Notes under the pieces: model-generated | Seen by the model: only the letters and a program-made list of their open reading frames with translations | What the model was told of the DNA's origin: nothing | Database searches by the model: none | Program-made: the position numbers and the translations under genes | Shown here: positions 6,809 to 15,548 of the stretch, piece by piece | Layout of the letters: each line of letters begins with the position of its first letter | How positions within the stretch are numbered: position 1 is the first letter of the stretch | Assembly (NCBI GenBank): GCA_031291825.1 | Contig: JARLIG010000002.1 | Span: forward strand, 1-32,996 | Direction of reading: 5' to 3' | Length of the DNA stretch: 32,996 bases | Source: Minisyncoccota bacterium | Lineage (GTDB): Bacteria > Patescibacteriota > Minisyncoccia > Phycocordibacterales > UBA9973

Positions 6809-8977
6809 ATGTCCACCATTAACGAAAAACTCCTTAAACCCTACGACGCGAAAGCAACCGAAAATAGAATCTATAAGCTTTGGGAAGAGTCGGAGTTTTT
6901 TAACCCAGATGTATGTATTGAAAAAGGAGTGACAAAAGCTGACGCCGAATCTTTCTCAATAGTTCTTCCTCCTCCAAATGTAACTGGCAATCTACACACA
7001 GGACATGCTCTCATGCTTGTCATTCAAGATATTATGATTCGTTATGCCCGCATGCAAGGTAAAAAAACTCTCTGGGTGCCTGGCACAGACCATGCCGCTA
7101 TCGCCACCCAATCAAAAGTAGAAAAATTGTTGGAAAAAGAAGGTATCCGAAAAAATGATATTGGACGAGAAGAATTTTTAAAACGTGTAGAAAAATTTGC
7201 GCAAGATTCTCACGACACCATAGTGAATCAAGCAAAAAAAATGGGCGCTTCTTTGGATTGGTCTCGTGAAGCTTTTACTTTGGATGAAAAAAGAAATTTA
7301 GCCGTCAGAACAGCATTCACTCAAATGTATAAAGATGAACTCATTTATCGTGGCAACAGAATGGTCAATTGGGACCCAAAAGGACAAACGGTGATTTCTG
7401 ATGATGAAATCATCTACGAAGAACGTAAGGGAAAATTTTATACCTTTAAATACGGACCTTTTGAAATTGGTACAGCTAGACCTGAAACAAAATTTGGTGA
7501 CAAATATGTGGTAATGCATCCGGATGATAAAAGATATGCAAGTTGGAAACATGGCGATAAAATAAAACTTGAATGGATAAATGGCCCCATTGAGGCTACT
7601 ATTATCAAAGACCCGATGATTGATATGGGATTCGGTACAGGTGTGATGACTATCACTCCTTGGCATTCACATGAAGATTTTGCTCTGGCAGAAAAATATA
7701 AATTAGACAAAGAACAAATTATTGATAAATTCGGAAAATTGCTTCCAATTGCAGCCGAATTTGTGGGAATGAAAATTACCGACGCGCGGGAAAAAATTGT
7801 TGAGAAATTAAAAGAAAAAGAGTTGCTTGTTTCAGTTGATGAAAACTACGTAAATAGAATTGCCACAGCAGAAAGGAGTGGTGGAATTATTGAACCACAA
7901 ATAATGCTTCAATGGTTTATCGATGTAAACAAAAAAATTCCTACCCGTGAAAATAAATCTCTAAAAGATTTAATGCTGGAACCCGTGCGAGATGAAAAAA
8001 TAAAAATTATTCCAAATCATTTCGAAAAAGTTTATTTTAATTGGATTGAAAATTTACACGACTGGTGTATCTCCCGTCAGATATGGTACGGGCATAGAAT
8101 TCCTGTATGGTATAAAGATAAAGAAATTTATTCTGGAATAGAAGCTCCCAAGGGAGCAGGCTGGACTCAAGACGAAGATACCCTAGACACTTGGTTTTCT
8201 TCAGGACTTTGGACTTTTTCTACCCTCGGATGGCCAGAAAAAACGAAAGACCTAGAAACCTATCATCCAACATCTGTGTTGGAAACTGGACATGATATCT
8301 TGTTTTTTTGGATTGCTCGAATGATTCTGATGTCTCAATACCTCATAGGTGAAATACCATTCAAAAATGTTTACTTACACGGCATGGTTCGCACCGCTGA
8401 CGGCAAAAAGATGTCCAAATCTTTAGGCGATAAAGCAATTGACCCACTAGATATTATTGCTAAATATGGAAACGATGCACTGCGTATGGCAATGGTTGTC
8501 GGCAATACACCTGGAAATGATCTAAAATTAAATGAAAACGATATTCGTGGTTATGGAAAATTTACCAATAAAGTTTGGAATGCTTCACGTTTTGTTTTAG
8601 AACAAACAAAAGATTTAGATATTAAAAATCTACCAAAACTAGACGAAGAAGATGCTCTCTCTGAGAGAGAACTGGTTGATTTACTGAAAGAAGTTTCAAA
8701 GGAAATGGAAGAGTTTAGATTTTCACTTGTTGCCGAAAAACTTTACCATTATTTCTGGCACACCTTTGCAGATGTCATCATCGAACGCTCTAAGAAAAAA
8801 ATAATTGAGAGTGAATTGCAAAACGGTAATGCTGATTCAGCTAAAGCATTAATTTATACACAATTAACTACCCTTTTACGCGCCCTGCATCCTTTTATTC
8901 CTTTCGTCACAGAAGAAATTTGGTCGATGATGCCAGATACAAATAATCTTTTGATGGTTGAAAAATGGCCTTCCTAA
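6809..8977 (+). CDS. valS: Valyl-tRNA synthetase (722 aa, no C-terminal coiled coil)
   Basis: PPPNVTGNLHTGHAL, CISRQIWYGHRIPVWY, KKMSKSLGDKAIDPL. Confidence 0.96.
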   Translation: MSTINEKLLKPYDAKATENRIYKLWEESEFFNPDVCIEKGVTKADAESFSIVLPPPNVTGNLHTGHALMLVIQDIMIRYARMQGKKTLWVPGTDHAAIATQSKVEKLLEKEGIRKNDIGREEFLKRVEKFAQDSHDTIVNQAKKMGASLDWSREAFTLDEKRNLAVRTAFTQMYKDELIYRGNRMVNWDPKGQTVISDDEIIYEERKGKFYTFKYGPFEIGTARPETKFGDKYVVMHPDDKRYASWKHGDKIKLEWINGPIEATIIKDPMIDMGFGTGVMTITPWHSHEDFALAEKYKLDKEQIIDKFGKLLPIAAEFVGMKITDAREKIVEKLKEKELLVSVDENYVNRIATAERSGGIIEPQIMLQWFIDVNKKIPTRENKSLKDLMLEPVRDEKIKIIPNHFEKVYFNWIENLHDWCISRQIWYGHRIPVWYKDKEIYSGIEAPKGAGWTQDEDTLDTWFSSGLWTFSTLGWPEKTKDLETYHPTSVLETGHDILFFWIARMILMSQYLIGEIPFKNVYLHGMVRTADGKKMSKSLGDKAIDPLDIIAKYGNDALRMAMVVGNTPGNDLKLNENDIRGYGKFTNKVWNASRFVLEQTKDLDIKNLPKLDEEDALSERELVDLLKEVSKEMEEFRFSLVAEKLYHYFWHTFADVIIERSKKKIIESELQNGNADSAKALIYTQLTTLLRALHPFIPFVTEEIWSMMPDTNNLLMVEKWPS

Positions 8978-9672
8978 TAAACAATCCACAAATTTTAGTT
9001 TTTTCACTTCTTGGAGGACTAGTACCTTCCCTTTTTTGGTTGTGGTTCTGGCTCCGAGAAGAAGAAGGTTCAGAGCCAAATTCCCTACTAGCAATAGTAT
9101 TTTTTATGGGCATGATATCAGTGATAGTCGTTTTACCCATAGAACAATTAATAAAATCAACTATCGGTTCTAGTACTGAACAAGTTATATTATGGGCAAG
9201 CGCAGAAGAACTGGTAAAATACCTAGCTGTCTTGGTTATACTTTACAAGACAGATAATGCGCCTAAACCGATAGACTGGCCAATTTATATGATTACGGCA
9301 GCTTTAGGCTTTGCGGCGTTAGAAAATACCTTATTTTTAATAAAACCACTCTCAATTGCGGGGGCTACACCAGCCATATTGGCCGCTACTTCATTGGGAC
9401 AACTTAGATTTTTAGGTGCCAACCTACTACATACGGTGACTAGTGGAACAATAGGCATAGCAATAGGAGTTTCATTTTTTATGGGAAAGCTAGAGAAAAA
9501 ATGGTTCCTTTTTATCAGTTTTATAATTGCTATTGCCTTGCATAGTGCCTTTAATTTTTTTATAATTAAAAACAATGGAAGTGAGTTGGAAGTATTTGCA
9601 TTTCTATGGGTCGTCACAATTATTGTTATGTTACTTTTTGAAAAAGTTAGAAGAATGAGCGGAATAGATTAA
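8965..9672 (+). CDS. PrsW-like intramembrane metalloprotease (CPBP/PrsW superfamily)
   Basis: Multi-TM; EELVKY, ALENTLF, HTVTSGTIG and ALHSAFNFF motifs; overlaps the valS 3' end by 13 nt. Confidence 0.82.
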   Translation: MAFLINNPQILVFSLLGGLVPSLFWLWFWLREEEGSEPNSLLAIVFFMGMISVIVVLPIEQLIKSTIGSSTEQVILWASAEELVKYLAVLVILYKTDNAPKPIDWPIYMITAALGFAALENTLFLIKPLSIAGATPAILAATSLGQLRFLGANLLHTVTSGTIGIAIGVSFFMGKLEKKWFLFISFIIAIALHSAFNFFIIKNNGSELEVFAFLWVVTIIVMLLFEKVRRMSGID

Positions 9673-9707
9673 TAGTGAGTATTTCATTTATCAACTAAAA
9701 AAATTTT

Positions 9708-10193
9708 ATGGAAAATAAAAAAAGAAGTTTTTTTGAGAGATTAACAGGCAGTATGAGCGCAGAAGAAGAACCAGTAGAAACAAAAAAAGATTATTTATCA
9801 AGAGGAATAAAGAATGGCAGCGATAAAAAAAATGATACCAACTGGATGGAAGAAGAAAATGAAGAAGCAGAATTATCAATAGATGTTTACCAAACACCAA
9901 CTGATATTGTCGTCCAAACTATGGTTGCAGGTGTTAGACCAGAAGATTTGGAAATATCTGTTTCTCGAGATGTAGTCACTATCCGCGGAGAAAGAGAAGA
10001 ATCTCGAACAATTGATGAAGATAATTATTTCACCAAAGAACTTTATTGGGGTAAATTTTCCCGTACTATCTCCCTACCGGCCGAAGTAGAACCAGAGGAA
10101 GTAGAAGCCACAGAAAAACATGGCTTATTGACTGTCAAAATCAAGAAAGTTGATAAAGAGAAAAAGAGTAGTATTAAAGTTAAATCTATCTAG
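9708..10193 (+). CDS. Hsp20/alpha-crystallin family small heat-shock protein
   Basis: Alpha-crystallin domain: VYQTPTDIVVQTMVAGVRPEDLEISVSRDVVTIRGERE...GKFSRTISLPAEVEPEEVEATEKHGLLTVKIKK. Confidence 0.93.
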   Translation: MENKKRSFFERLTGSMSAEEEPVETKKDYLSRGIKNGSDKKNDTNWMEEENEEAELSIDVYQTPTDIVVQTMVAGVRPEDLEISVSRDVVTIRGEREESRTIDEDNYFTKELYWGKFSRTISLPAEVEPEEVEATEKHGLLTVKIKKVDKEKKSSIKVKSI

Positions 10194-10218
10194 AACGAAA
10201 ACTAACACAAACAAAAAA

Positions 10219-10249
10219 ACACTCCGATTTATGTCGGAGTGTTTTTTTG
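10219..10249 (+). terminator. Rho-independent terminator (probably bidirectional)
   Basis: ACACTCCGA-TTTATG-TCGGAGTGT followed by TTTTTTT (A-run on the 5' side). Confidence 0.85.
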
Positions 10250-10255
10250 TTTGTG

Positions 10256-10327
10256 TGCCTAGGGGGTGAATCGCACACCCGACCTGTCCCTCTTCAGGGG
10301 AACGCTCTACTACTGAGCTACCTAGGC
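10256..10327 (-). tRNA. tRNA-Phe (GAA)
   Basis: Acceptor GCCTAGG/CCTAGGC, anticodon loop CTGAAGA, T-arm GGGTG-TGCGATT-CACCC. Confidence 0.93.
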
Positions 10328-10358
10328 AAATATTTTTCAAAAATCTTAAAAAGAATTA

Positions 10359-10601
10359 TTATTGGTTGGGGTTTATTGTTTGCTCGACCCCAGATACTGA
10401 ATTATATAAATTCATTATTTTGTTAATGTAGGGTTGAAGAAAATAAAATGCGCCGATCGACGCTCCGATGATAATCAACCAATAAACAACACTCATAATT
10501 TGACCCCAAACCATGGAGCGCTTCATTGAACGCAATATCTTATTATTCTCGTATTCCAGAGAATAAATGTTCTCCAGCAGTTTTTTGGATTCAGGATCCA
10601 T
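10359..10601 (-). CDS. Small membrane protein of unknown function (80 aa)
   Basis: Coiled-coil-like N-terminus and one long TM helix (MSVVYWLIIIGASIGAFYFL). Confidence 0.6.
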   Translation of the reverse strand: MDPESKKLLENIYSLEYENNKILRSMKRSMVWGQIMSVVYWLIIIGASIGAFYFLQPYINKIMNLYNSVSGVEQTINPNQ

Positions 10602-10642
10602 GGCTATAATTTAGCACAATATTTTGAAAAATAAAAGGGGGG

Positions 10643-11305
10643 TTATTTTACTTGGTTTAATTTACGATCTTTTTTATTTATATACATTTCATCGTCCGCT
10701 TCCTTGATTATCATCTCGGGAGTTTTATTTTTATCATCTTTTCTAAATATTGCATAGCCCATAGAAGCTTCTATTTTTATCCCATCTTTTGTAAATAAAT
10801 CCTCATTAACTTCTCGTTTTTTTCTTTCAAAAAGTGCTTTCAATTCTTGATCAGAAACATCTTTTTCACTTTCAATGGGTAATACTATGACAAATTCATC
10901 ACCGCCATATCTATAAACACGATCAATCTCTTTTCTCTTTAAAATCTCATACAATCTTTCACCAAAAAGCACTAAGGCTTGATCTCCCGCTTGATGACCA
11001 AAATTATCATTAATTTCTTTAAACCCATCGAGGTCTAAAAAAATAACCATAAAACCAACCCTATTGGATGGGGGTCTTTTTCCACCTTCTAGGATTCTTA
11101 ACCCATTTAACTCATTAATTAATTCATTTAATCTTGGTTCTAGTAATTCGGACTTAAAAGCCCCCGTTAAAAAATCAAGTTTTGAGTTTCTCTTTTCTTG
11201 CTCATGTTTTTCGTTATTCAGCGCAATTTTGTTTAATGGTGGTGGTGGACCTTTTCTTTTTGGCTTTGGCCATATTTTTTGGGATTGTGGTTGTGATTCT
11301 TGCAT
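10643..11305 (-). CDS. Soluble GGDEF-domain protein (putative diguanylate cyclase)
   Basis: FLDLDGFKEINDNFGHQAGDQAL and YRYGGDEFVIVLP; start at 11305 because the longer ORF runs into tRNA-Arg. Confidence 0.88.
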   Translation of the reverse strand: MQESQPQSQKIWPKPKRKGPPPPLNKIALNNEKHEQEKRNSKLDFLTGAFKSELLEPRLNELINELNGLRILEGGKRPPSNRVGFMVIFLDLDGFKEINDNFGHQAGDQALVLFGERLYEILKRKEIDRVYRYGGDEFVIVLPIESEKDVSDQELKALFERKKREVNEDLFTKDGIKIEASMGYAIFRKDDKNKTPEMIIKEADDEMYINKKDRKLNQVK

Positions 11306-11320
11306 AATAATATTTTTTTG

Positions 11321-11392
11321 TGCCCTCGGTGCGAATCGAACGTACATCTATTCCTTAGGACGGAACTGTTCTATCCATTGAACTACGAGGGC
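11321..11392 (-). tRNA. tRNA-Arg (CCU)
   Basis: Acceptor GCCCTCG/CGAGGGC, anticodon loop GTCCTAA, T-loop TTCGATT. Confidence 0.94.
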
Positions 11393-11421
11393 GTATTCAC
11401 GAATAGTATCTTAGAAATAGA

Positions 11422-11667
11422 CTAAAGTCCAAGTAGCTTAGCTAATTTTGGCTTATCAAAACCGACAGTAAGCGTATCGCCGATAATTATAACTGGCACA
11501 CCCATTTGCCCACTCTTTGAGACCATCTCCTTTCTTTTTTCCATATCACTCGCCACATCGTATTCTGTATAGGCAACATTATTCTCCTTAAAATAATCCT
11601 TAGCCATATGGCAGAAATGACATGATGGGGTTGAATAAATTTTTACTTCTTGTGTCGTACTTGGCAT
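11422..11667 (-). CDS. Glutaredoxin-family protein
   Basis: IYSTPSCHFCHMAKDYF (CxxC), MGVPVIIIGD (cis-Pro). Confidence 0.88.
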   Translation of the reverse strand: MPSTTQEVKIYSTPSCHFCHMAKDYFKENNVAYTEYDVASDMEKRKEMVSKSGQMGVPVIIIGDTLTVGFDKPKLAKLLGL

Positions 11668-11749
11668 AAATTTTTATATATTATTTTCTAATTCTTATAT
11701 TATATCATACTTGTCAACCATGCCAAATAAGGCTATATTTTATCAATAT

Positions 11750-11820
11750 GCGGGATTAGTTTAGTGGTAGAATGCGACCTTCCCAAGGTTGAAACGCGAG
11801 TTCGATTCTCGCATCCCGCA
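11750..11820 (+). tRNA. tRNA-Gly (CCC)
   Basis: Acceptor GCGGGAT/ATCCCGC, anticodon loop TTCCCAA, T-loop TTCGATT. Confidence 0.96.
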
Positions 11821-11832
11821 CAAAATAATTTT

Positions 11833-14244
11833 TTACTTACCTCCAAGCGCCATGATAATCTTGATAACTGTATCAGGATTAAGCGACATACTTTCGATAC
11901 CTTCCGCTACGAGGAATTTTGCAAAATCTGGGTAATCGGATGGAGCCTGACCGCAAATTCCGATATATTTATTTTTTTCTTTACACTTGTGAATGATTTC
12001 AGCAATCAGTTTTTTCACTGCTTCGTTATTTTCGTTGGCAATGTGAGTGACAATTCCAGAATCTCGATCAAGTCCGAGCGTCAGCTGAGTTAAATCATTT
12101 GAACCGATAGACATACCATCAAAAACTTCAAGGAATTGGTCTGCTAAAAGAATATTGGAAGGAATTTCGCACATCACGTAAATTTTTAAGGTACTATCTT
12201 TTGCTCTATCAAGACCATGCTCTTTCATGACATCTATAACCTGCTTCCCTTCTTCTGGTGTACGACAAAATGGAATCATTGGGACGACATTGGTAAAACC
12301 CATATCCTCGCGAACTTTTTTCATCGCCTTACACTCTAGCGCGAAAGCATCTTTGAATTTTGGGTCATAATAACGAGACGCCCCACGCCAGCCCAGCATT
12401 GGATTTTCTTCGTGTGGTTCATATAAGTCTCCACCAAGTAATGTACGATATTCGTTTGTTTTGAAATCAGAGAAACGAATAATAACTGGATGCGGATAAA
12501 ACGTTGCAGCAATTTTGGCAACTCCCAGCGCCAACTCATCGACATAAAACTGCGCTTTATCTTTATAAAGAGGAGTTAAGCGGTCAATATCTTTTAGTAG
12601 TTTAGTGATGTAAGGAGTCTTTTTGCCAGACTTTAACATTTTGTAGTTAAGCAAAGCGTTTGGATGAAAACGAACATGCGACATGATAATAAATTCAAGT
12701 CTGCCCAAGCCCACACCTTGCACAGGCAAATAATAGTTCTTAAACGCTTCGTCGGGTGAACCGATATTGACCATTATCTTGGTTGCTGGAGTTGGTATCT
12801 TATCTAAGTGATGTTCTTCTATTTCAAACGGTAAAATTCCTTCATAAACATTTCCAACTTTTCCAGAAGCGTCTACGGTCACCTCCTTTCCATTTTTTAA
12901 TACTTTCGTGGCATTATCAGAACCGACGATACAAGGAATGCCAAGTTCGCGAGAGACAATCGCGGCATGAGAAGTTCGTCCGCCTTTATCGGTGACAATC
13001 GCGCTCGCAATTTTCATAATTGGCTCCCAGTCTGGGTCAGTAATTTCTGTTACCAACACTTCCCCTTTCTTGAAAGAAGAAATTTGTTTAGCATTGTGTA
13101 AAACTCTGACTTTTCCTGCACCAATTCTTGCACCCACTGCAATACCTTCAACTAAAATTTTGCTAGTCTTTTTTAATTTATATTCACGCAATACATTCTT
13201 GTCTTGCACAGAAGCAACTGTTTCTGGACGAGCCTGAACGATAAACAATTCTCCAGTTTTACCATCTTTAGCCCATTCAATATCCATCGGCTGATAGTGT
13301 CCATCTTTTTTGGAAAAATATTTTTCAATTTGATAACACCACTTGGAAAGCTTTATAACTTCTTCATCAGTTAAAGCAAATTTCTGTTGTTCTGCTGGAG
13401 AAACTTTTTCTGTCTTGGTGCCATTTTTAGCATAAACAAGTTTGATATTTTTCTGACCTATATTTTTCGCAATAATTGGATACTTCACTCCGTTATCTAA
13501 TGAAGGCTTAAAAATAATAAATTCATCTGGAATGACTTCTCCCTGCACAATGAACTCACCTAAACCGTAAATACTATTTATTATAATGACTTTATCAAAA
13601 CCTGTTTCAGTATCAATTGTAAAAGCTACACCAGAAGAAGCTTTGTCTGAGCGAACCATGCATTGAATACCGACGGATAATGCAACATCAAAATGTGAGA
13701 AACCTTTGTCTTGTCGGTAAGAGATAGCTCGATCGGTAAAAAGCGAAGCGATACATTTTTTCGTGGCAACCAAGACATTTGCAATACCAGAAACATTTAA
13801 AAACGTTTCCTGCTCACCAGCGAATGATGCGCCCGGAAGGTCTTCAGCTGTTGCCGAAGAGCGCACAGCCACATCTCTGTTTTTTCCATATTTTTTCTCT
13901 AAGTCTGCATAAGCTTTGGTAATTACCTGATTTAAATCTTCAGGCAAATCAGACTTAAGAATCGCTTCGCGAACTTTTCTTCCATGAGCTTGAAGATTGT
14001 GAATATCTTTTGTATTTAAATCAGCAAGAATTCCTTTGATTTTTTCATCTAATCCAGTTTGTTTGAAAAAATGACGATAAGCGTCAGCAGTCAAAGCAAA
14101 ACCGTCAGGAACATTTACTCCAAGTGGCACAAGGTTAGAAAACATTTCTCCTAATGCTGCATTTTTACCGCCAACCGATGGAACATCCTCGATACGAACC
14201 TCATTGAACCACTTAACAAAATCTCCTGTTTTTTCTTCTGACAT
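11833..14244 (-). CDS. ppsA: Phosphoenolpyruvate synthase
   Basis: VPSVGGKNAALGEM, AVRSSATAEDLPGASFAGEQETFLNV, KGGRTSHAAIVSRELGIPCIVG, SIGSNDLTQLTLGLDRDSG. Confidence 0.95.
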   Translation of the reverse strand: MSEEKTGDFVKWFNEVRIEDVPSVGGKNAALGEMFSNLVPLGVNVPDGFALTADAYRHFFKQTGLDEKIKGILADLNTKDIHNLQAHGRKVREAILKSDLPEDLNQVITKAYADLEKKYGKNRDVAVRSSATAEDLPGASFAGEQETFLNVSGIANVLVATKKCIASLFTDRAISYRQDKGFSHFDVALSVGIQCMVRSDKASSGVAFTIDTETGFDKVIIINSIYGLGEFIVQGEVIPDEFIIFKPSLDNGVKYPIIAKNIGQKNIKLVYAKNGTKTEKVSPAEQQKFALTDEEVIKLSKWCYQIEKYFSKKDGHYQPMDIEWAKDGKTGELFIVQARPETVASVQDKNVLREYKLKKTSKILVEGIAVGARIGAGKVRVLHNAKQISSFKKGEVLVTEITDPDWEPIMKIASAIVTDKGGRTSHAAIVSRELGIPCIVGSDNATKVLKNGKEVTVDASGKVGNVYEGILPFEIEEHHLDKIPTPATKIMVNIGSPDEAFKNYYLPVQGVGLGRLEFIIMSHVRFHPNALLNYKMLKSGKKTPYITKLLKDIDRLTPLYKDKAQFYVDELALGVAKIAATFYPHPVIIRFSDFKTNEYRTLLGGDLYEPHEENPMLGWRGASRYYDPKFKDAFALECKAMKKVREDMGFTNVVPMIPFCRTPEEGKQVIDVMKEHGLDRAKDSTLKIYVMCEIPSNILLADQFLEVFDGMSIGSNDLTQLTLGLDRDSGIVTHIANENNEAVKKLIAEIIHKCKEKNKYIGICGQAPSDYPDFAKFLVAEGIESMSLNPDTVIKIIMALGGK

Positions 14245-14283
14245 AAATAATTTTCGACCCATGCTTTTAACATGAGTAATTTA

Positions 14284-15504
14284 TTAATAATTAGTAATTT
14301 TTTCTAACCTAGCATATTTTACCATTCTTTCTGGTTTTATGGGAGAACCAGCCTTCATTCCAAAACAATTAAATGCAAAAGCAAGGTCTGCAATAAAATC
14401 ATCGTTTGTTTCTCCGCTTCTATGAGACACAATAAGCTCAATATTGTTTTCGCGCGCTAATTGCATCGTTTCCAACGTTTCAGTCAGTGTGCCGATTTGA
14501 TTTGGTTTAATTATCATCGCATTAATACTGCCTTCTTTTATCGCTTCTTTGAGAAGTAAGACATTGGTGACAGTTAAATCGTCTCCAACCACAAAAAGAT
14601 TTTTATTACTATCTTTCAATTGCTTAAAATCACTAAAACTTTCCTCATCGAATGGGTCTTCAATAGAAAGTAAATTAAATTCTTTAATTAGAGATTTATA
14701 AATATCCATCAGTTCATATTTGGAAATTTCTTTATCTTCAACTTTATATTTACCATCTTTGTAAAAAGAAGAAGAAGCCACATCAAGAGCTAATCGCACC
14801 TTCCCTTCCAAATTATTTTCTTTAATTGCCTCTGTTAAATACAAAAGCGGTTTTCTGATATCAGAAATTTGTGGAGCATAACCACCTTCATCCCCTAAAA
14901 CTAGCGAAGCTTCGCCTAATTCTTTGCCGATAATTTCTTTCAGAGATTTTTGAATTTTAATTCCAATTTCCACTGCTTCTTTTATATTTTCTGTATCCGG
15001 CACGACATGGTATTCCTGAAAAGCTAAATCATTTTTAGCGTGTTTTCCTCCATTAATCAAATTCATGTACAAATAAGGAACTTTTCGAGAAGGTTTAATC
15101 TCTGCCAGTGTTCGCAAATGTTCATATGTTTCTATACCTTGAGCAAGGGCCGCAACCTTGGCACAAGCGATAGAAACTCCAATCATTGAATTTCCACCTA
15201 AGTTATCTTTATTGTCCGTACCATCTAACTTAATCATAATTCTATCTATTTCTTTTTGATTCAAAACATCTTTACCGACTAAAGCTCCTGCAATAATTTT
15301 ATTTACTTTTTCAATTGCGTTGTTTACTCCTTTTCCGTCAGCGTCGCGCAACTCATGCGCTTCATGAGCGCCAGTAGAAGCGCCAGACGGCACAGAAAAA
15401 CTATCAGAAACATCTCCAACCCAAACTGTAACTTTGAGTGTTGGATTACCACGTGAATCTTTTATTTCTTCGGCTAAAATTTTACTAATAGAGTATTTTT
15501 CCAT
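14284..15504 (-). CDS. eno: Enolase
   Basis: EIKDSRGNPTLKV, VPSGASTGAHEA, LSIEDPFDEES, VSHRSGETNDDFIADLA. Confidence 0.96.
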   Translation of the reverse strand: MEKYSISKILAEEIKDSRGNPTLKVTVWVGDVSDSFSVPSGASTGAHEAHELRDADGKGVNNAIEKVNKIIAGALVGKDVLNQKEIDRIMIKLDGTDNKDNLGGNSMIGVSIACAKVAALAQGIETYEHLRTLAEIKPSRKVPYLYMNLINGGKHAKNDLAFQEYHVVPDTENIKEAVEIGIKIQKSLKEIIGKELGEASLVLGDEGGYAPQISDIRKPLLYLTEAIKENNLEGKVRLALDVASSSFYKDGKYKVEDKEISKYELMDIYKSLIKEFNLLSIEDPFDEESFSDFKQLKDSNKNLFVVGDDLTVTNVLLLKEAIKEGSINAMIIKPNQIGTLTETLETMQLARENNIELIVSHRSGETNDDFIADLAFAFNCFGMKAGSPIKPERMVKYARLEKITNY

Positions 15505-15548
15505 TACGCTTTTAATTTTACCATATTTTTGCTACCATTAAAACAAAT

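Noticed and set aside
11306-11347. N-terminal extension of the GGDEF ORF
   Set aside because: Overlaps tRNA-Arg; the in-frame ATG at 11305 is more plausible.
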